From: Geothrix sp. 21YS21S-2
GTDB lineage: Bacteria > Acidobacteriota > Holophagae > Holophagales > Holophagaceae
Length of the DNA: 64,000 nt
Reading direction: 5' to 3'
NCBI RefSeq assembly: GCF_030846775.1
Contig: NZ_CP132910.1
Coordinates: forward strand, 220,001 to 284,000
Of the stretch, positions 1 through 7,958 are shown piece by piece. The position numbers and the translations under genes are program-made. The notes under the pieces are model-generated. The model worked only from the letters and a program-made list of their open reading frames with translations, was not told where the DNA came from and searched no databases. The number at the start of each line of letters is the position of its first letter. The stretch's first letter is position 1.

Positions 1-1378
<1,378 letters not shown>

Positions 1379-1474
1379 TTCATCAATCAATTGCATCCAA
1401 TCAATGAGACAATGCTTATGTTTAGGCTCGTCTCGCCTCACCCTTCGCTTCAACACTTCGAAGTCTGACCCCTT

Positions 1475-1590
1475 CGTCGTGGCTTTACCCTGGAGGTCAC
1501 ACCCGTTCCCATCCCGAACACGGCAGTTAAGCTCCAGAGGGCCGATGATACTTCCTGGCACACAGGTGGAAAAGTAGGTCGCCGCGACGT
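1475..1590 (+). rRNA. rrf: 5S ribosomal RNA
   Basis: The typical 5S core CACCCGTTCCCATCCCGAAC and AAGTAGGTCGCCGC is present. The ends were set by the terminal helix: CGTCGTGG at 1475-1482 pairs with CCGCGACG at 1582-1589 with one G-U pair. The gene lies about 95 bases after the 23S gene and is closed by a strong terminator at 1599, so it ends the rRNA operon. Confidence 0.95.
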
Positions 1591-1598
1591 TAAAATCC

Positions 1599-1627
1599 AA
1601 AGCCCCCCATTCGATGGGGGGCTTTTT
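1599..1627 (+). terminator. Rho-independent terminator of the rRNA operon
   Basis: A perfect 9-bp stem GCCCCCCAT (1602-1610) / ATGGGGGGC (1614-1622) with a TCG loop is followed by five T residues. It lies 9 bases after the 5S gene and separates it from the RNase P RNA. Confidence 0.93.
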
Positions 1628-1640
1628 CGTGTACCCTATA

Positions 1641-2005
1641 AGTGTGGACCAGGGCGTCGCTGCGCTAACCCGCAGAGGAAAGTCCGGACTCCATAGGGCA
1701 GTGGGCCAGGTAATACCTGGGCGGGGCGACCCGATGGACAGTGCAACAGAGAGCAGACCGCCGATGGCCCCGGAAACGGGGATCAGGTAAGGGTGAAAGG
1801 GTGGGGTAAGAGCCCACCGACGTTCCTGGCAACAGGGCGGGCTAGGTAAACCCCCCACGGAGCAAGACCAAATAGGCTGGCGAGCTTCTTCGGAAGTGAG
1901 GATCGGCCCGATCGAGCCAGCGGGTAGGTCGCTTGAGGCGATCAGTGATGATCGTCCTAGAGGAATGACGTCCCACGACAGAATCCGGCTTACCGGTTCA
2001 CCTGG
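1641..2005 (+). ncRNA. rnpB: RNase P RNA, bacterial class A
   Basis: This is the catalytic RNA of RNase P, which matures tRNA 5' ends. Diagnostic conserved segments are GAGGAAAGTCCGGACTCC (around 1675), AGTGCAACAGAGAGCAGACC (around 1740), GGTAAGGGTGAAAGGGTG (around 1786), the GGTAAGAGCCCACC segment and the 3' AGAATCCGGCTTACCGG. CCAGG near the 5' end can pair with CCTGG at 2001-2005 as helix P1. The ends are accurate to a few bases. A TATAAG hexamer at 1637-1642 overlaps the 5' boundary, and no clear separate promoter was found, so initiation in the short gap after the rRNA terminator, or read-through from it, are both possible. Confidence 0.96.
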
Positions 2006-2022
2006 ACCCCCGCGAGGGGGTC
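2005..2022. terminator. hairpin after RNase P RNA, probably bidirectional
   Basis: A perfect 7-bp stem GACCCCC / GGGGGTC with a GCGA tetraloop sits between the RNase P RNA and the oppositely oriented methyltransferase gene that ends at 2038. There is no T run on the plus side, so it may mark a 3' end rather than be a classical intrinsic terminator. Confidence 0.6.
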
Positions 2023-2037
2023 CTGCCATGTACATGA

Positions 2038-2757
2038 TTATTGGATCGGCTTAAGGGCCCGGTAGATCCAGCGCTCGGCATAGGGGAGCCAGGGGGCGCC
2101 CTGGACATTTCCGAAAGTCTGGTCGATTTCCAGGCCGGCCGCCGCCAGGGCGGCCCGCACTTCGGGGTCCGTGGGGATCCAGATGTCGTGCTGGAAGCGG
2201 GTTCCACGCATGATCCGGTCCGTGAGGAAGCGCCGGCCGTCGGAGCTGAGCCGCACCCGCTCCTGGTAGAGGCCTTCCACCTCGTACCATTCCTGGTCGA
2301 GGGTCGCCAGGGCCCGGATGAAGAAGTCCCTGCCGGCCAGGTCCAGGAGCAGGGTTCCACCCGGCTTCAGGACCCGGGCGAATTCGTCCAGCTGGCGCTG
2401 GTTCTCCTCGTCGCTCGCGAAGTAGCCCCAGCTGGTGTAGGCGCAGAGCACGCCGTCGGCGCACCCGTCACGGAAGGGCAGGTCGCGGAAGTCCAGGCGC
2501 ACCAGGTGGCCCGGGAACTCGGTGGCGTGGCGGCGGAGGTTCATGGCGCTGAGATCCCCGCCCACCACCTGGTAGCCGCAGGCCTCCAGCGCAGGCCTCA
2601 GGCGGCCCCAGCCGCAGGGCAGGTCCAGCACCCGCGCTCCGGGAGCCAGGTCCAGGAGCCGGGCCAGTCCTGGACCCTCCTGGGCGGCCTCCAGGGTCTT
2701 GTCCCGGTAGATTTCGAAGTAGTGCGGATGGTCAAAATCCCTCTCGAACCAATGCAA
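2038..2757 (-). CDS. class I SAM-dependent methyltransferase
   Basis: A 239-residue cytosolic methyltransferase of the Rossmann class I type. Motif I is VLDLPCGWGRL at about residues 44-54, a typical SAM-binding glycine loop. It is followed by an acidic residue after the second strand (VVGGDLS, about 64-70), a DFRDLPF segment (about 89-95) and the post-motif LKPGGTLLLDL (about 130-140). The substrate cannot be told; the general layout is that of small-molecule or lipid methyltransferases. The frame opens with TTG at 2757, with a GGAG about nine bases upstream, and no better ATG exists. It runs toward the RNase P RNA gene and ends behind the hairpin at 2005-2022. Confidence 0.85.
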   Translation of the reverse strand: MHWFERDFDHPHYFEIYRDKTLEAAQEGPGLARLLDLAPGARVLDLPCGWGRLRPALEACGYQVVGGDLSAMNLRRHATEFPGHLVRLDFRDLPFRDGCADGVLCAYTSWGYFASDEENQRQLDEFARVLKPGGTLLLDLAGRDFFIRALATLDQEWYEVEGLYQERVRLSSDGRRFLTDRIMRGTRFQHDIWIPTDPEVRAALAAAGLEIDQTFGNVQGAPWLPYAERWIYRALKPIQ

Positions 2758-2812
2758 GCGGGGTCTCCGGATGGAAGTGGGAAAAAGGAGCGGAAGATCG
2801 GATTCTAATCCC

Positions 2813-2840
2813 TTGACGGGGAATGGGTCGGGAGTACTCT
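2813..2840 (+). promoter_or_regulatory. sigma-70-like promoter for the DUF465 gene
   Basis: TTGACG (2813-2818) and TACTCT (2835-2840) are separated by 16 bases. The first is 5/6 to the -35 consensus; the second is only 3/6 to the -10 consensus. The predicted start site would leave an untranslated leader of roughly 55 bases before the ATG at 2903. Confidence 0.4.
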
Positions 2841-2902
2841 AGGGCAAGAATAAGTCCACCGATGCGTGAAGTGGCTGACAACATTCTTTTTATGGAGGAT
2901 TC

Positions 2903-3133
2903 ATGGACTTTCTCCGCCCAGACATTCAGGATAGCCTGACGAGGGAGAATTTCGAGTTCAAGAAGTTGATGGAGGAACACAAGGCGGCCGACGAAAGGCT
3001 GACGTACCTCCGCAACAAGATCCGGCTCTCCGCCAAGGAGACCATCGAGGAAGTGGAGCTGAAAAAGGCCAAGCTCCGGGCCAAGGAGCGGATCTACCAC
3101 ATCGTGGAGGAGTTCAAGGGCCGGGGGCAGTGA
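2903..3133 (+). CDS. DUF465 (YdcH-like) small coiled-coil protein
   Basis: A 76-residue, highly charged, probably all-helical protein. The FKKLMEEHKAADERLTYL stretch (about residues 19-36) followed by a basic second helix LKKAKLRAKERIYHIVEE (about 53-70) is the DUF465/YdcH pattern of a short antiparallel helical hairpin. The molecular role of the family is unknown. The ATG follows TATGGAGGATTC, a good ribosome binding site. The gene stands alone, with its own promoter candidate and a hairpin terminator at 3160-3183. Confidence 0.8.
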   Translation: MDFLRPDIQDSLTRENFEFKKLMEEHKAADERLTYLRNKIRLSAKETIEEVELKKAKLRAKERIYHIVEEFKGRGQ

Positions 3134-3159
3134 AGACCCCGGTTTCTGCCCTGTAGACG

Positions 3160-3183
3160 AAAGCCCCGGAAACCCGGGGCTTT
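3160..3183. terminator. bidirectional intrinsic terminator
   Basis: AAA-GCCCCGG (3160-3169) pairs with CCGGGGC-TTT (3174-3183) around an AAAC loop. It lies between two converging genes, the DUF465 gene and hutI, and has T-rich flanks on both strands. Confidence 0.8.
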
Positions 3184-3220
3184 CATCGTTTTACAATTGA
3201 TTCATCGAGCCCTTCCGCTG

Positions 3221-4432
3221 TCAGGCCGGCTCCACGATCCCCGGAAGGAAGCCTTCGCCCATCCAGTAGACCAGGTCCAGGGGGTGCTTGACGTCCCACA
3301 GGAGCACCCGGGCGCTGGCGCCGGGGTGGAGGTGGCCCAGGTCGCCGCGGTCCAGGCTGCGGGCCGCGTGGAGGGTCATGGCGGTGAAGGCCTCCTCGAA
3401 GGTCAGGCGCAGCTGCAGGCAGCCCAGGCGCAGCACCAGGAGGGGATCGATGCAGGCGCAGGAGCCGGGGTTGAAGTCCGAGGCGAGGGCGACGCGGCAG
3501 CCTTCGGCGATCATCTTCCGGGCGGGGGCATAGTCCCTCATGCCCAGGAACAGGGTGGTGGCGGGCAGGAGGGTCGGCACGACGCCGGCCTGGGCCATGG
3601 CGCGGATGCCCGTGTCCGACGCGAACATCAGGTGGTCCGCGCTGGCGGCTCCCACGGCGGCGCTCAGCTCGGCCCCGCCGGTGGAGCAGAACTCGTCGGC
3701 GTGGATGCGGGGCCTCAGGCCCAGGCGCCGTCCGGACTCCAGGATGGCGCGGCCCTGCTCCGCGTCGAACACGCCCTTTTCCACGAACACGTCGCAGTGC
3801 GAGGCCACGCCGGGGTGGCGCCGGACCAGCTCGGGCTGCCACGTTCCGGCCACTTCCGCGATGTAGCGGTCCGGATCGCCGGCGAATTCCTGGGGCAGGT
3901 CGTGGGCGGGCATGAGCGTGACGTCGAGGCTCCACCCCCGGGCCCGCAGCTCCGCGTAGGCCTCCAGGAGCCGGCTCTCCGTCTCCAGCTCCAGGCCGTA
4001 CCCGGTCTTGGCCTCGAGGTGCAGCACGCCCTTGCGGCGGTAGGAGCGCAGGCGTTCCTCGCCCAGGGCCACCAGCTCGGGGACCGTGGCGGCGCGCGTC
4101 GCGCGCACGGTCTCGCGGATGCCTCCGCCCTCGGCGGCGAGCTGGGCGTAGGTGACGCCGTGAAGGCGGCGGTTGAACTCGTGGCTGCGGTCCCCGCCGA
4201 AGAGCAGGTGGGTGTGCGGGTCCACGAAGCCCGGGGAGGCCCAGCACCCGCGGCCGTCGACGGCCCGGGCGCCGCGGAAGTCCAGGGGCAGGTCCGCGCG
4301 CGGGCCGATCCACCGGACCTTTCCGCCGCTCGCGGCGATGGCCGCGTCCTCGATGAAATCCACCGCCCAGGGGCGCGCGGGATCGGGGGTAACGGCCCCC
4401 TTCAGGTTGGTGATGACGGTGCTCGTGGCCAT
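3221..4432 (-). CDS. hutI: imidazolonepropionase
   Basis: A metal-dependent amidohydrolase that opens imidazolone-5-propionate to N-formimino-L-glutamate, the third step of histidine degradation. The metal-binding DPHTHLLFGG motif is at about residues 73-82, followed by the family signature GGGIRETVRATR, the LEAKTGYGLELETE active-site region, the AHDLPQEF segment and a late ASDFNPGS aspartate motif. The 403-residue length fits HutI. The frame extends further upstream, but family-like sequence begins at the ATG at 4432 (MATSTVITN); another ATG lies at 4441 and neither has a strong ribosome binding site. No hutH, hutU or hutG is in this window, so the pathway is not clustered here. Confidence 0.9.
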   Translation of the reverse strand: MATSTVITNLKGAVTPDPARPWAVDFIEDAAIAASGGKVRWIGPRADLPLDFRGARAVDGRGCWASPGFVDPHTHLLFGGDRSHEFNRRLHGVTYAQLAAEGGGIRETVRATRAATVPELVALGEERLRSYRRKGVLHLEAKTGYGLELETESRLLEAYAELRARGWSLDVTLMPAHDLPQEFAGDPDRYIAEVAGTWQPELVRRHPGVASHCDVFVEKGVFDAEQGRAILESGRRLGLRPRIHADEFCSTGGAELSAAVGAASADHLMFASDTGIRAMAQAGVVPTLLPATTLFLGMRDYAPARKMIAEGCRVALASDFNPGSCACIDPLLVLRLGCLQLRLTFEEAFTAMTLHAARSLDRGDLGHLHPGASARVLLWDVKHPLDLVYWMGEGFLPGIVEPA

Positions 4433-4493
4433 GGGAACCATTATGCCGTGGGGGCGCGGGCCGCCGTTATACTTCCCTTCGAGGGGCACCCAG

Positions 4494-5300
4494 ATGTGGA
4501 TCGGCGCACGAACGCTCTCCGGACTTTTGGCCACCGCCATGCTGGCCGCGGCCCCTCCGAAGGCCCCGCCTCCGCGGCCGCTCCTCCTGCCCGGGGAGTC
4601 GCTGGCGCTGGCCGGACCGGACCTGGAGGTGTACCGCTACGGCGACGCCGCGGTCGAAGGGCCCCTGGGCGCGTTTTCCCAGCTGCTCTGGGCGAAGCTG
4701 GAGGGCGCGGCCTGGGAGAGCGGAGGCCCCTCGTTCAAGTGTTCCGGCGCCATGGGACCCTACCGGTGCACGAACCCCAAGGGGCACGGCCGCGTGGACC
4801 TGGCCAAGGCCCTCCGGGAGGACTGCCGCCTCGCCTTCCTGGGCTGGGCGCGCATGTCGGCCCAGCGGTGGGTGGAGGACTACGGCGACGGCCCCGCGCG
4901 GGCCCGCATGCTGGACGTCTTCCAGCCCTTCCTGGCGCGGCGCCTCCCGGACGCCGAAGGCGTGCCGGACCTCGATCCGGTCTGGTTCGGCGAGGGGGAC
5001 CTGCTGCGCACGAGCCCCGAGGCCCTGCTGCGCTGGCTCGCGGATCCCGCCCAGGAGGAGGCGGTGCGGCTGTACCGCAGGCTCCTGCTCAGCTTCATGG
5101 ACGAGACCTTCAAGGAGAACGCCTGGTGGTTCATGTCCACGGCGCCCGCCGTGGCCCGGGACTCCGCCACGACCCAGGCCTGGGCCGTGGGCGGCAACGG
5201 CCTGGTGCTGGCCGTGCTGCGCCTGCCTCCAGGGACCACCCGGCAGGAGGCCCTCACCCGCTTCAAGACCGTGATGGTGGGGACCGGCAGGAAGAAGTGA
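4494..5300 (+). CDS. exported protein, possibly a degenerate penicillin-binding transpeptidase/class D beta-lactamase-like fold
   Basis: A 268-residue protein with an N-terminal hydrophobic signal (WIGARTLSGLLATAMLAAA) and so probably periplasmic. It is not confidently recognised. The central SFKCSG (around residue 82) and LAKALREDCRLAFLGWAR (around 103-120) resemble the STFK and S-C-N-x-x-F segments of penicillin-recognising enzymes. The active-site serine context is altered, though, and no clear KTG motif follows. The alternative is an unrelated secreted protein. The ATG at 4494 has GAGGGG seven bases upstream. The gene is divergent from hutI and converges with dtd, with no gap at its 3' end. 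Confidence 0.5.
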   Translation: MWIGARTLSGLLATAMLAAAPPKAPPPRPLLLPGESLALAGPDLEVYRYGDAAVEGPLGAFSQLLWAKLEGAAWESGGPSFKCSGAMGPYRCTNPKGHGRVDLAKALREDCRLAFLGWARMSAQRWVEDYGDGPARARMLDVFQPFLARRLPDAEGVPDLDPVWFGEGDLLRTSPEALLRWLADPAQEEAVRLYRRLLLSFMDETFKENAWWFMSTAPAVARDSATTQAWAVGGNGLVLAVLRLPPGTTRQEALTRFKTVMVGTGRKK

Positions 5301-5735
5301 TCAGCGCTCGAGGATGAAGGTCGCCGGGCCGTCGTTCACCAGCTCCACCTCCATGTGCTCCTGGAAGAACCCGCGCTTCACCCGCGGCCATCCGGCCTCC
5401 AGGAGGCCCGCGAAGATGCCGAACAGGTCCCGGGCCGGGCCGGGGGCCATGGCCCCGTCGAAGGAGGGCCGCCGGCCCCGCTCCAGGCTCCCTGCCAGCG
5501 TGAACTGGGAGATCACCAGGATTTCCCCGCCCGTTTCCTGGAGTGAAAGATTCATCCGGCCTTCGGCATCCTCGAAGATCCTCAGGGCGGTTATCTTGGC
5601 TGCGACCCAGCGGCACTGCTCTTCCGTGTCGTCCTTGGTCAGGCCGGCCAGCACCAGGAGGCCGGGGCCGATGGCCGCCACCTGGTCCCCGGATCGAACT
5701 TCCGCTCGCTTCACCCGCTGGATCACCGCCCGCAT
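5301..5735 (-). CDS. dtd: D-aminoacyl-tRNA deacylase
   Basis: A 144-residue cytosolic proofreading enzyme that hydrolyses D-amino acids (and glycine) wrongly attached to tRNA. It starts with the family N-terminus MRAVIQRVKRAEV and carries the two signature motifs: the SQFTL loop (ISQFTLAG, about residues 77-84) and the C-terminal NDGPATF equivalent of the GP cross-subunit motif (about 134-140). The length is standard for DTD1. The frame stays open upstream, but the ATG at 5735 has GGAGGG just before it and matches the family start. It converges end to end with the exported protein gene at 4494-5300. Confidence 0.95.
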   Translation of the reverse strand: MRAVIQRVKRAEVRSGDQVAAIGPGLLVLAGLTKDDTEEQCRWVAAKITALRIFEDAEGRMNLSLQETGGEILVISQFTLAGSLERGRRPSFDGAMAPGPARDLFGIFAGLLEAGWPRVKRGFFQEHMEVELVNDGPATFILER

Positions 5736-5846
5736 CGACCCTCCAGCCACAACCCTACCGGCAATCCGGCACCGGTCACAAGTTACCGGAAGGGTCCCCT
5801 TTGGGCGGGGTCCCTGCCTATACTGGCCATAGCCAAGGAGGCCCCC

Positions 5847-6119
5847 ATGTCCGAGACCCCCATCCAAGCGGATCTGAGTCCTGCGGAATGGAAGCTGATC
5901 CAGGCCCTGCGCGGCCTGCCCGAGCATGCCCAGCGGGAGCGTGTGCACGAGGTCCTCGGCGAGCTGCTGTTCTTCGTCCAGAACCCCCGGTGCCAGGGCA
6001 TGGGGGCCGAGGGCTTCCCCTGCGGCGAACCGCGGAGCAGCTGCGACGAATGCCACCAGACGTGGGACCTCCTGGAAGGACTCACGGTGCGGGTGGAGGC
6101 CGGCGCCGGGGCTCGCTGA
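5847..6119 (+). CDS. small conserved-looking cysteine-containing protein
   Basis: A 90-residue protein not matched to a named family. The N-terminal half is helical and acidic. The C-terminal half carries four cysteines, including a C-x-x-C pair (CDECHQ, about residues 71-76), which could bind zinc or another metal; this is inference. There is no signal peptide or membrane segment. The ATG follows AAGGAGGCCCCC, a strong ribosome binding site. A small hairpin with a T run follows at 6139-6156. Confidence 0.6.
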   Translation: MSETPIQADLSPAEWKLIQALRGLPEHAQRERVHEVLGELLFFVQNPRCQGMGAEGFPCGEPRSSCDECHQTWDLLEGLTVRVEAGAGAR

Positions 6120-6138
6120 GGACGCATCCGTCCGGGTG

Positions 6139-6156
6139 TGCGGATTGCCGCATTTT
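6139..6156 (+). terminator. weak intrinsic terminator
   Basis: TGCGG (6139-6143) and CCGCA (6148-6152) form a 5-bp stem with an ATTG loop followed by TTTT, 20 bases after the small cysteine protein gene. Confidence 0.4.
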
Positions 6157-6157
6157 G

Positions 6158-6175
6158 CATGCGGGATCCCGCATG
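6158..6175. repeat. perfect 18-bp palindrome
   Basis: CATGCGGGATCCCGCATG is a perfect palindrome in the non-coding gap between two plus-strand genes. It could be an operator for a dimeric regulator of the downstream lipoprotein gene or part of the upstream 3' end; its function is unknown. Confidence 0.6.
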
Positions 6176-6255
6176 GGCGACGCCCTCCGGGGGCGGGCTT
6201 GGAGTCTTTCGTATACTCCTGGGCCACTCTTCTCGTCATGACGATCCTGGCACTT

Positions 6256-6283
6256 GAATTGCCAATTTAATCTTTGGCAATTC
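6256..6283. repeat. 10-bp inverted repeat upstream of the phosphoesterase gene
   Basis: GAATTGCCAA (6256-6265) and TTGGCAATTC (6274-6283) are perfect arms around an 8-base AT-rich spacer. It lies about 80 bases before the ATG at 6363 in a locally AT-rich promoter-like stretch and is a plausible transcription factor site. Confidence 0.6.
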
Positions 6284-6362
6284 GACCGTAGGTCTTTTCG
6301 TCATGTTCCCTCCTTCCAATGCGGTGGGAGGGCAGGGTGTGTCCACCTTCCCAGGAGAAACC

Positions 6363-7895
6363 ATGAAACAACGTCCCTTCACGTCCCCGGCCGGGCAGTT
6401 CGGCGCAGCGGTGGCCGCCCTGATCCTGGGGGTTTCCTGCAGCAGCAGCACCTCCGTCGCGGACAGCGACCGCACCGCGGCCGACGCGAGCGTCATCGAG
6501 ATCGCCTACGCCTCGGGGGACACCGCCTCCGCCGTGACCAAGGACGTCACCCTGCCCACCAAGGGCGCCGCGGCCGGGTCCGCCATCACCTGGACGTCGA
6601 GCAATCCGGCGACCCTCAGCCCCGCGGGGAAGGTCGTCAGGCCGCCGGTGGGGGCGGACGGCACGGTGACGCTCACGGCGCAGGTGGCGCTGGGGACCGC
6701 GCTGAACACCCGGACGTTCACCGTGGTGGTGAAGCCGGTGGACACGGTGCAGTTCATCTTCACGTCGGACTGCCATTTCGGGGACGTGACCACCGCCGCC
6801 GCCGCGTTCCAGGGGGCCACGGCCTCCGTGGACGCCGTCGAGGTGAATACCCGGGCGCGGGACGTCATGAACCTGCTGCCCGGCCTGACGGCGCCCGGCG
6901 ACTACGGCGTCAATGCCGGTGCGGCCTTCGGCAACTTCGACTTCATGGCGAACACGGGCGACATCGGCAGCAAGAGCGTCATCCCGCCCCTGTCCAACGG
7001 CAACTCATCCACCACCAGCTTCAACCAGTGGAAGGCCATCTACGCCGACGGGCTCACCCTGAAGGACCGCACGGGCGCGGCCCTGCCGATCTTCCTCACG
7101 CCCGGGAACCACGATGTCTCCAACGCGCTGGGCGGCCCGGATGTCATGAATCCCGCCAGCGACCCCACCGCCTTCGTCAACGTCTACAACTGGACCATGA
7201 AGCCCGCGGCGCCCCTGCTGACCACGGAATTCAACTACAACATGCACAAGGTCTTCAGCGTCAAGGTGTTCGGCGGGATGCACTTCGTGTTCCTGAACAT
7301 GTGGCTGGACGCCGAGATGCGGGAGAAGCTGGAGCCGTACCTGGCCACCCTCACCTCCAGCACGCCGGTGTTCATCTTCGCGCACATGCCCCCGGAACAG
7401 ACCGGGGCCAATTTCCGGGACCCCGCGTCCAACGGCCTGGATTTCCCGTGGACGGGCGGTTTCTCCAACTACTTCCGGGACGCCATGAACATCAGCAACG
7501 TGGTCGCCCCGGCCACCGCCGTCACGACGGCCACCGCCCCCACCAAGGAGGTCAAGGACCTCGCCACCTTCCTGAAGGCCCACAAGAACATCGTCGCCTG
7601 GTTCCACGGTCACGATAACTTCAATCAATTCCGTACCTGGAATGGCGAGAACAGCGTCTCGGTCGACAACACCATGACCCAGCTGGCCATCCCCGTGTTC
7701 CGGGTGGATTCGCCCATGAAGGGCAAGGATTCCGCCAAGGACCCCAAGAAGCTGTCCTTCCAGGTGGTCAGCATCGACACCGCGAAGAAGGTGTTCACCG
7801 TGCGGGAGTGCCTCTGGAACAAGACCAACACGGCCGGTGGAGCCGTCGGGTGGGGGGCCACCGAGACCTTCTCCCTGTCCAACCGGGTCCGTTAG
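6363..7895 (+). CDS. metallophosphoesterase lipoprotein with N-terminal Ig-like domain
   Basis: A 510-residue exported calcineurin-like phosphoesterase. The signal ends in ILGVSC (Cys about 26), a slightly non-canonical lipobox. An Ig-like region with ITWTSSNPATLS follows (about 70-81). The catalytic domain shows all the metal motifs in order: SDCHFGD, NTGDIG, TPGNHDV, FAHMPPEQ and WFHGHDNF. The likely role is hydrolysis of phosphate esters outside the cytoplasm; the substrate is unknown. The frame is open from 6303, but the ATG at 6363 has CCAGGAGAAACC before it and directly starts the signal sequence. Two dyad repeats lie upstream at 6158-6175 and 6256-6283. Confidence 0.88.
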   Translation: MKQRPFTSPAGQFGAAVAALILGVSCSSSTSVADSDRTAADASVIEIAYASGDTASAVTKDVTLPTKGAAAGSAITWTSSNPATLSPAGKVVRPPVGADGTVTLTAQVALGTALNTRTFTVVVKPVDTVQFIFTSDCHFGDVTTAAAAFQGATASVDAVEVNTRARDVMNLLPGLTAPGDYGVNAGAAFGNFDFMANTGDIGSKSVIPPLSNGNSSTTSFNQWKAIYADGLTLKDRTGAALPIFLTPGNHDVSNALGGPDVMNPASDPTAFVNVYNWTMKPAAPLLTTEFNYNMHKVFSVKVFGGMHFVFLNMWLDAEMREKLEPYLATLTSSTPVFIFAHMPPEQTGANFRDPASNGLDFPWTGGFSNYFRDAMNISNVVAPATAVTTATAPTKEVKDLATFLKAHKNIVAWFHGHDNFNQFRTWNGENSVSVDNTMTQLAIPVFRVDSPMKGKDSAKDPKKLSFQVVSIDTAKKVFTVRECLWNKTNTAGGAVGWGATETFSLSNRVR

Positions 7896-7928
7896 AATAA
7901 TTCCGCATAAGCGGGCGAGACTCATTAT

Positions 7929-7958
7929 CATGGTGGAGAAGTTGGAAAGTCCACCATG
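7929..7958 (+). promoter_or_regulatory. start-codon hairpin of the histidine kinase gene
   Basis: CATGGTGGA (7929-7937) and TCCACCATG (7950-7958) form a perfect 9-bp stem. The 3' arm contains the ATG start codon (7956-7958), and the 12-base loop contains GGAAAG, the only nearby purine-rich ribosome binding sequence. The structure would hide the start codon in the messenger. Confidence 0.55.

Noticed and set aside
3197-5317. A 706-codon plus-strand reading frame
   Set aside because: It is the antisense shadow of hutI fused by chance to another frame of the next gene; the composition is repetitive Gly-Ala-Val-Arg as expected from GC-rich shadows.
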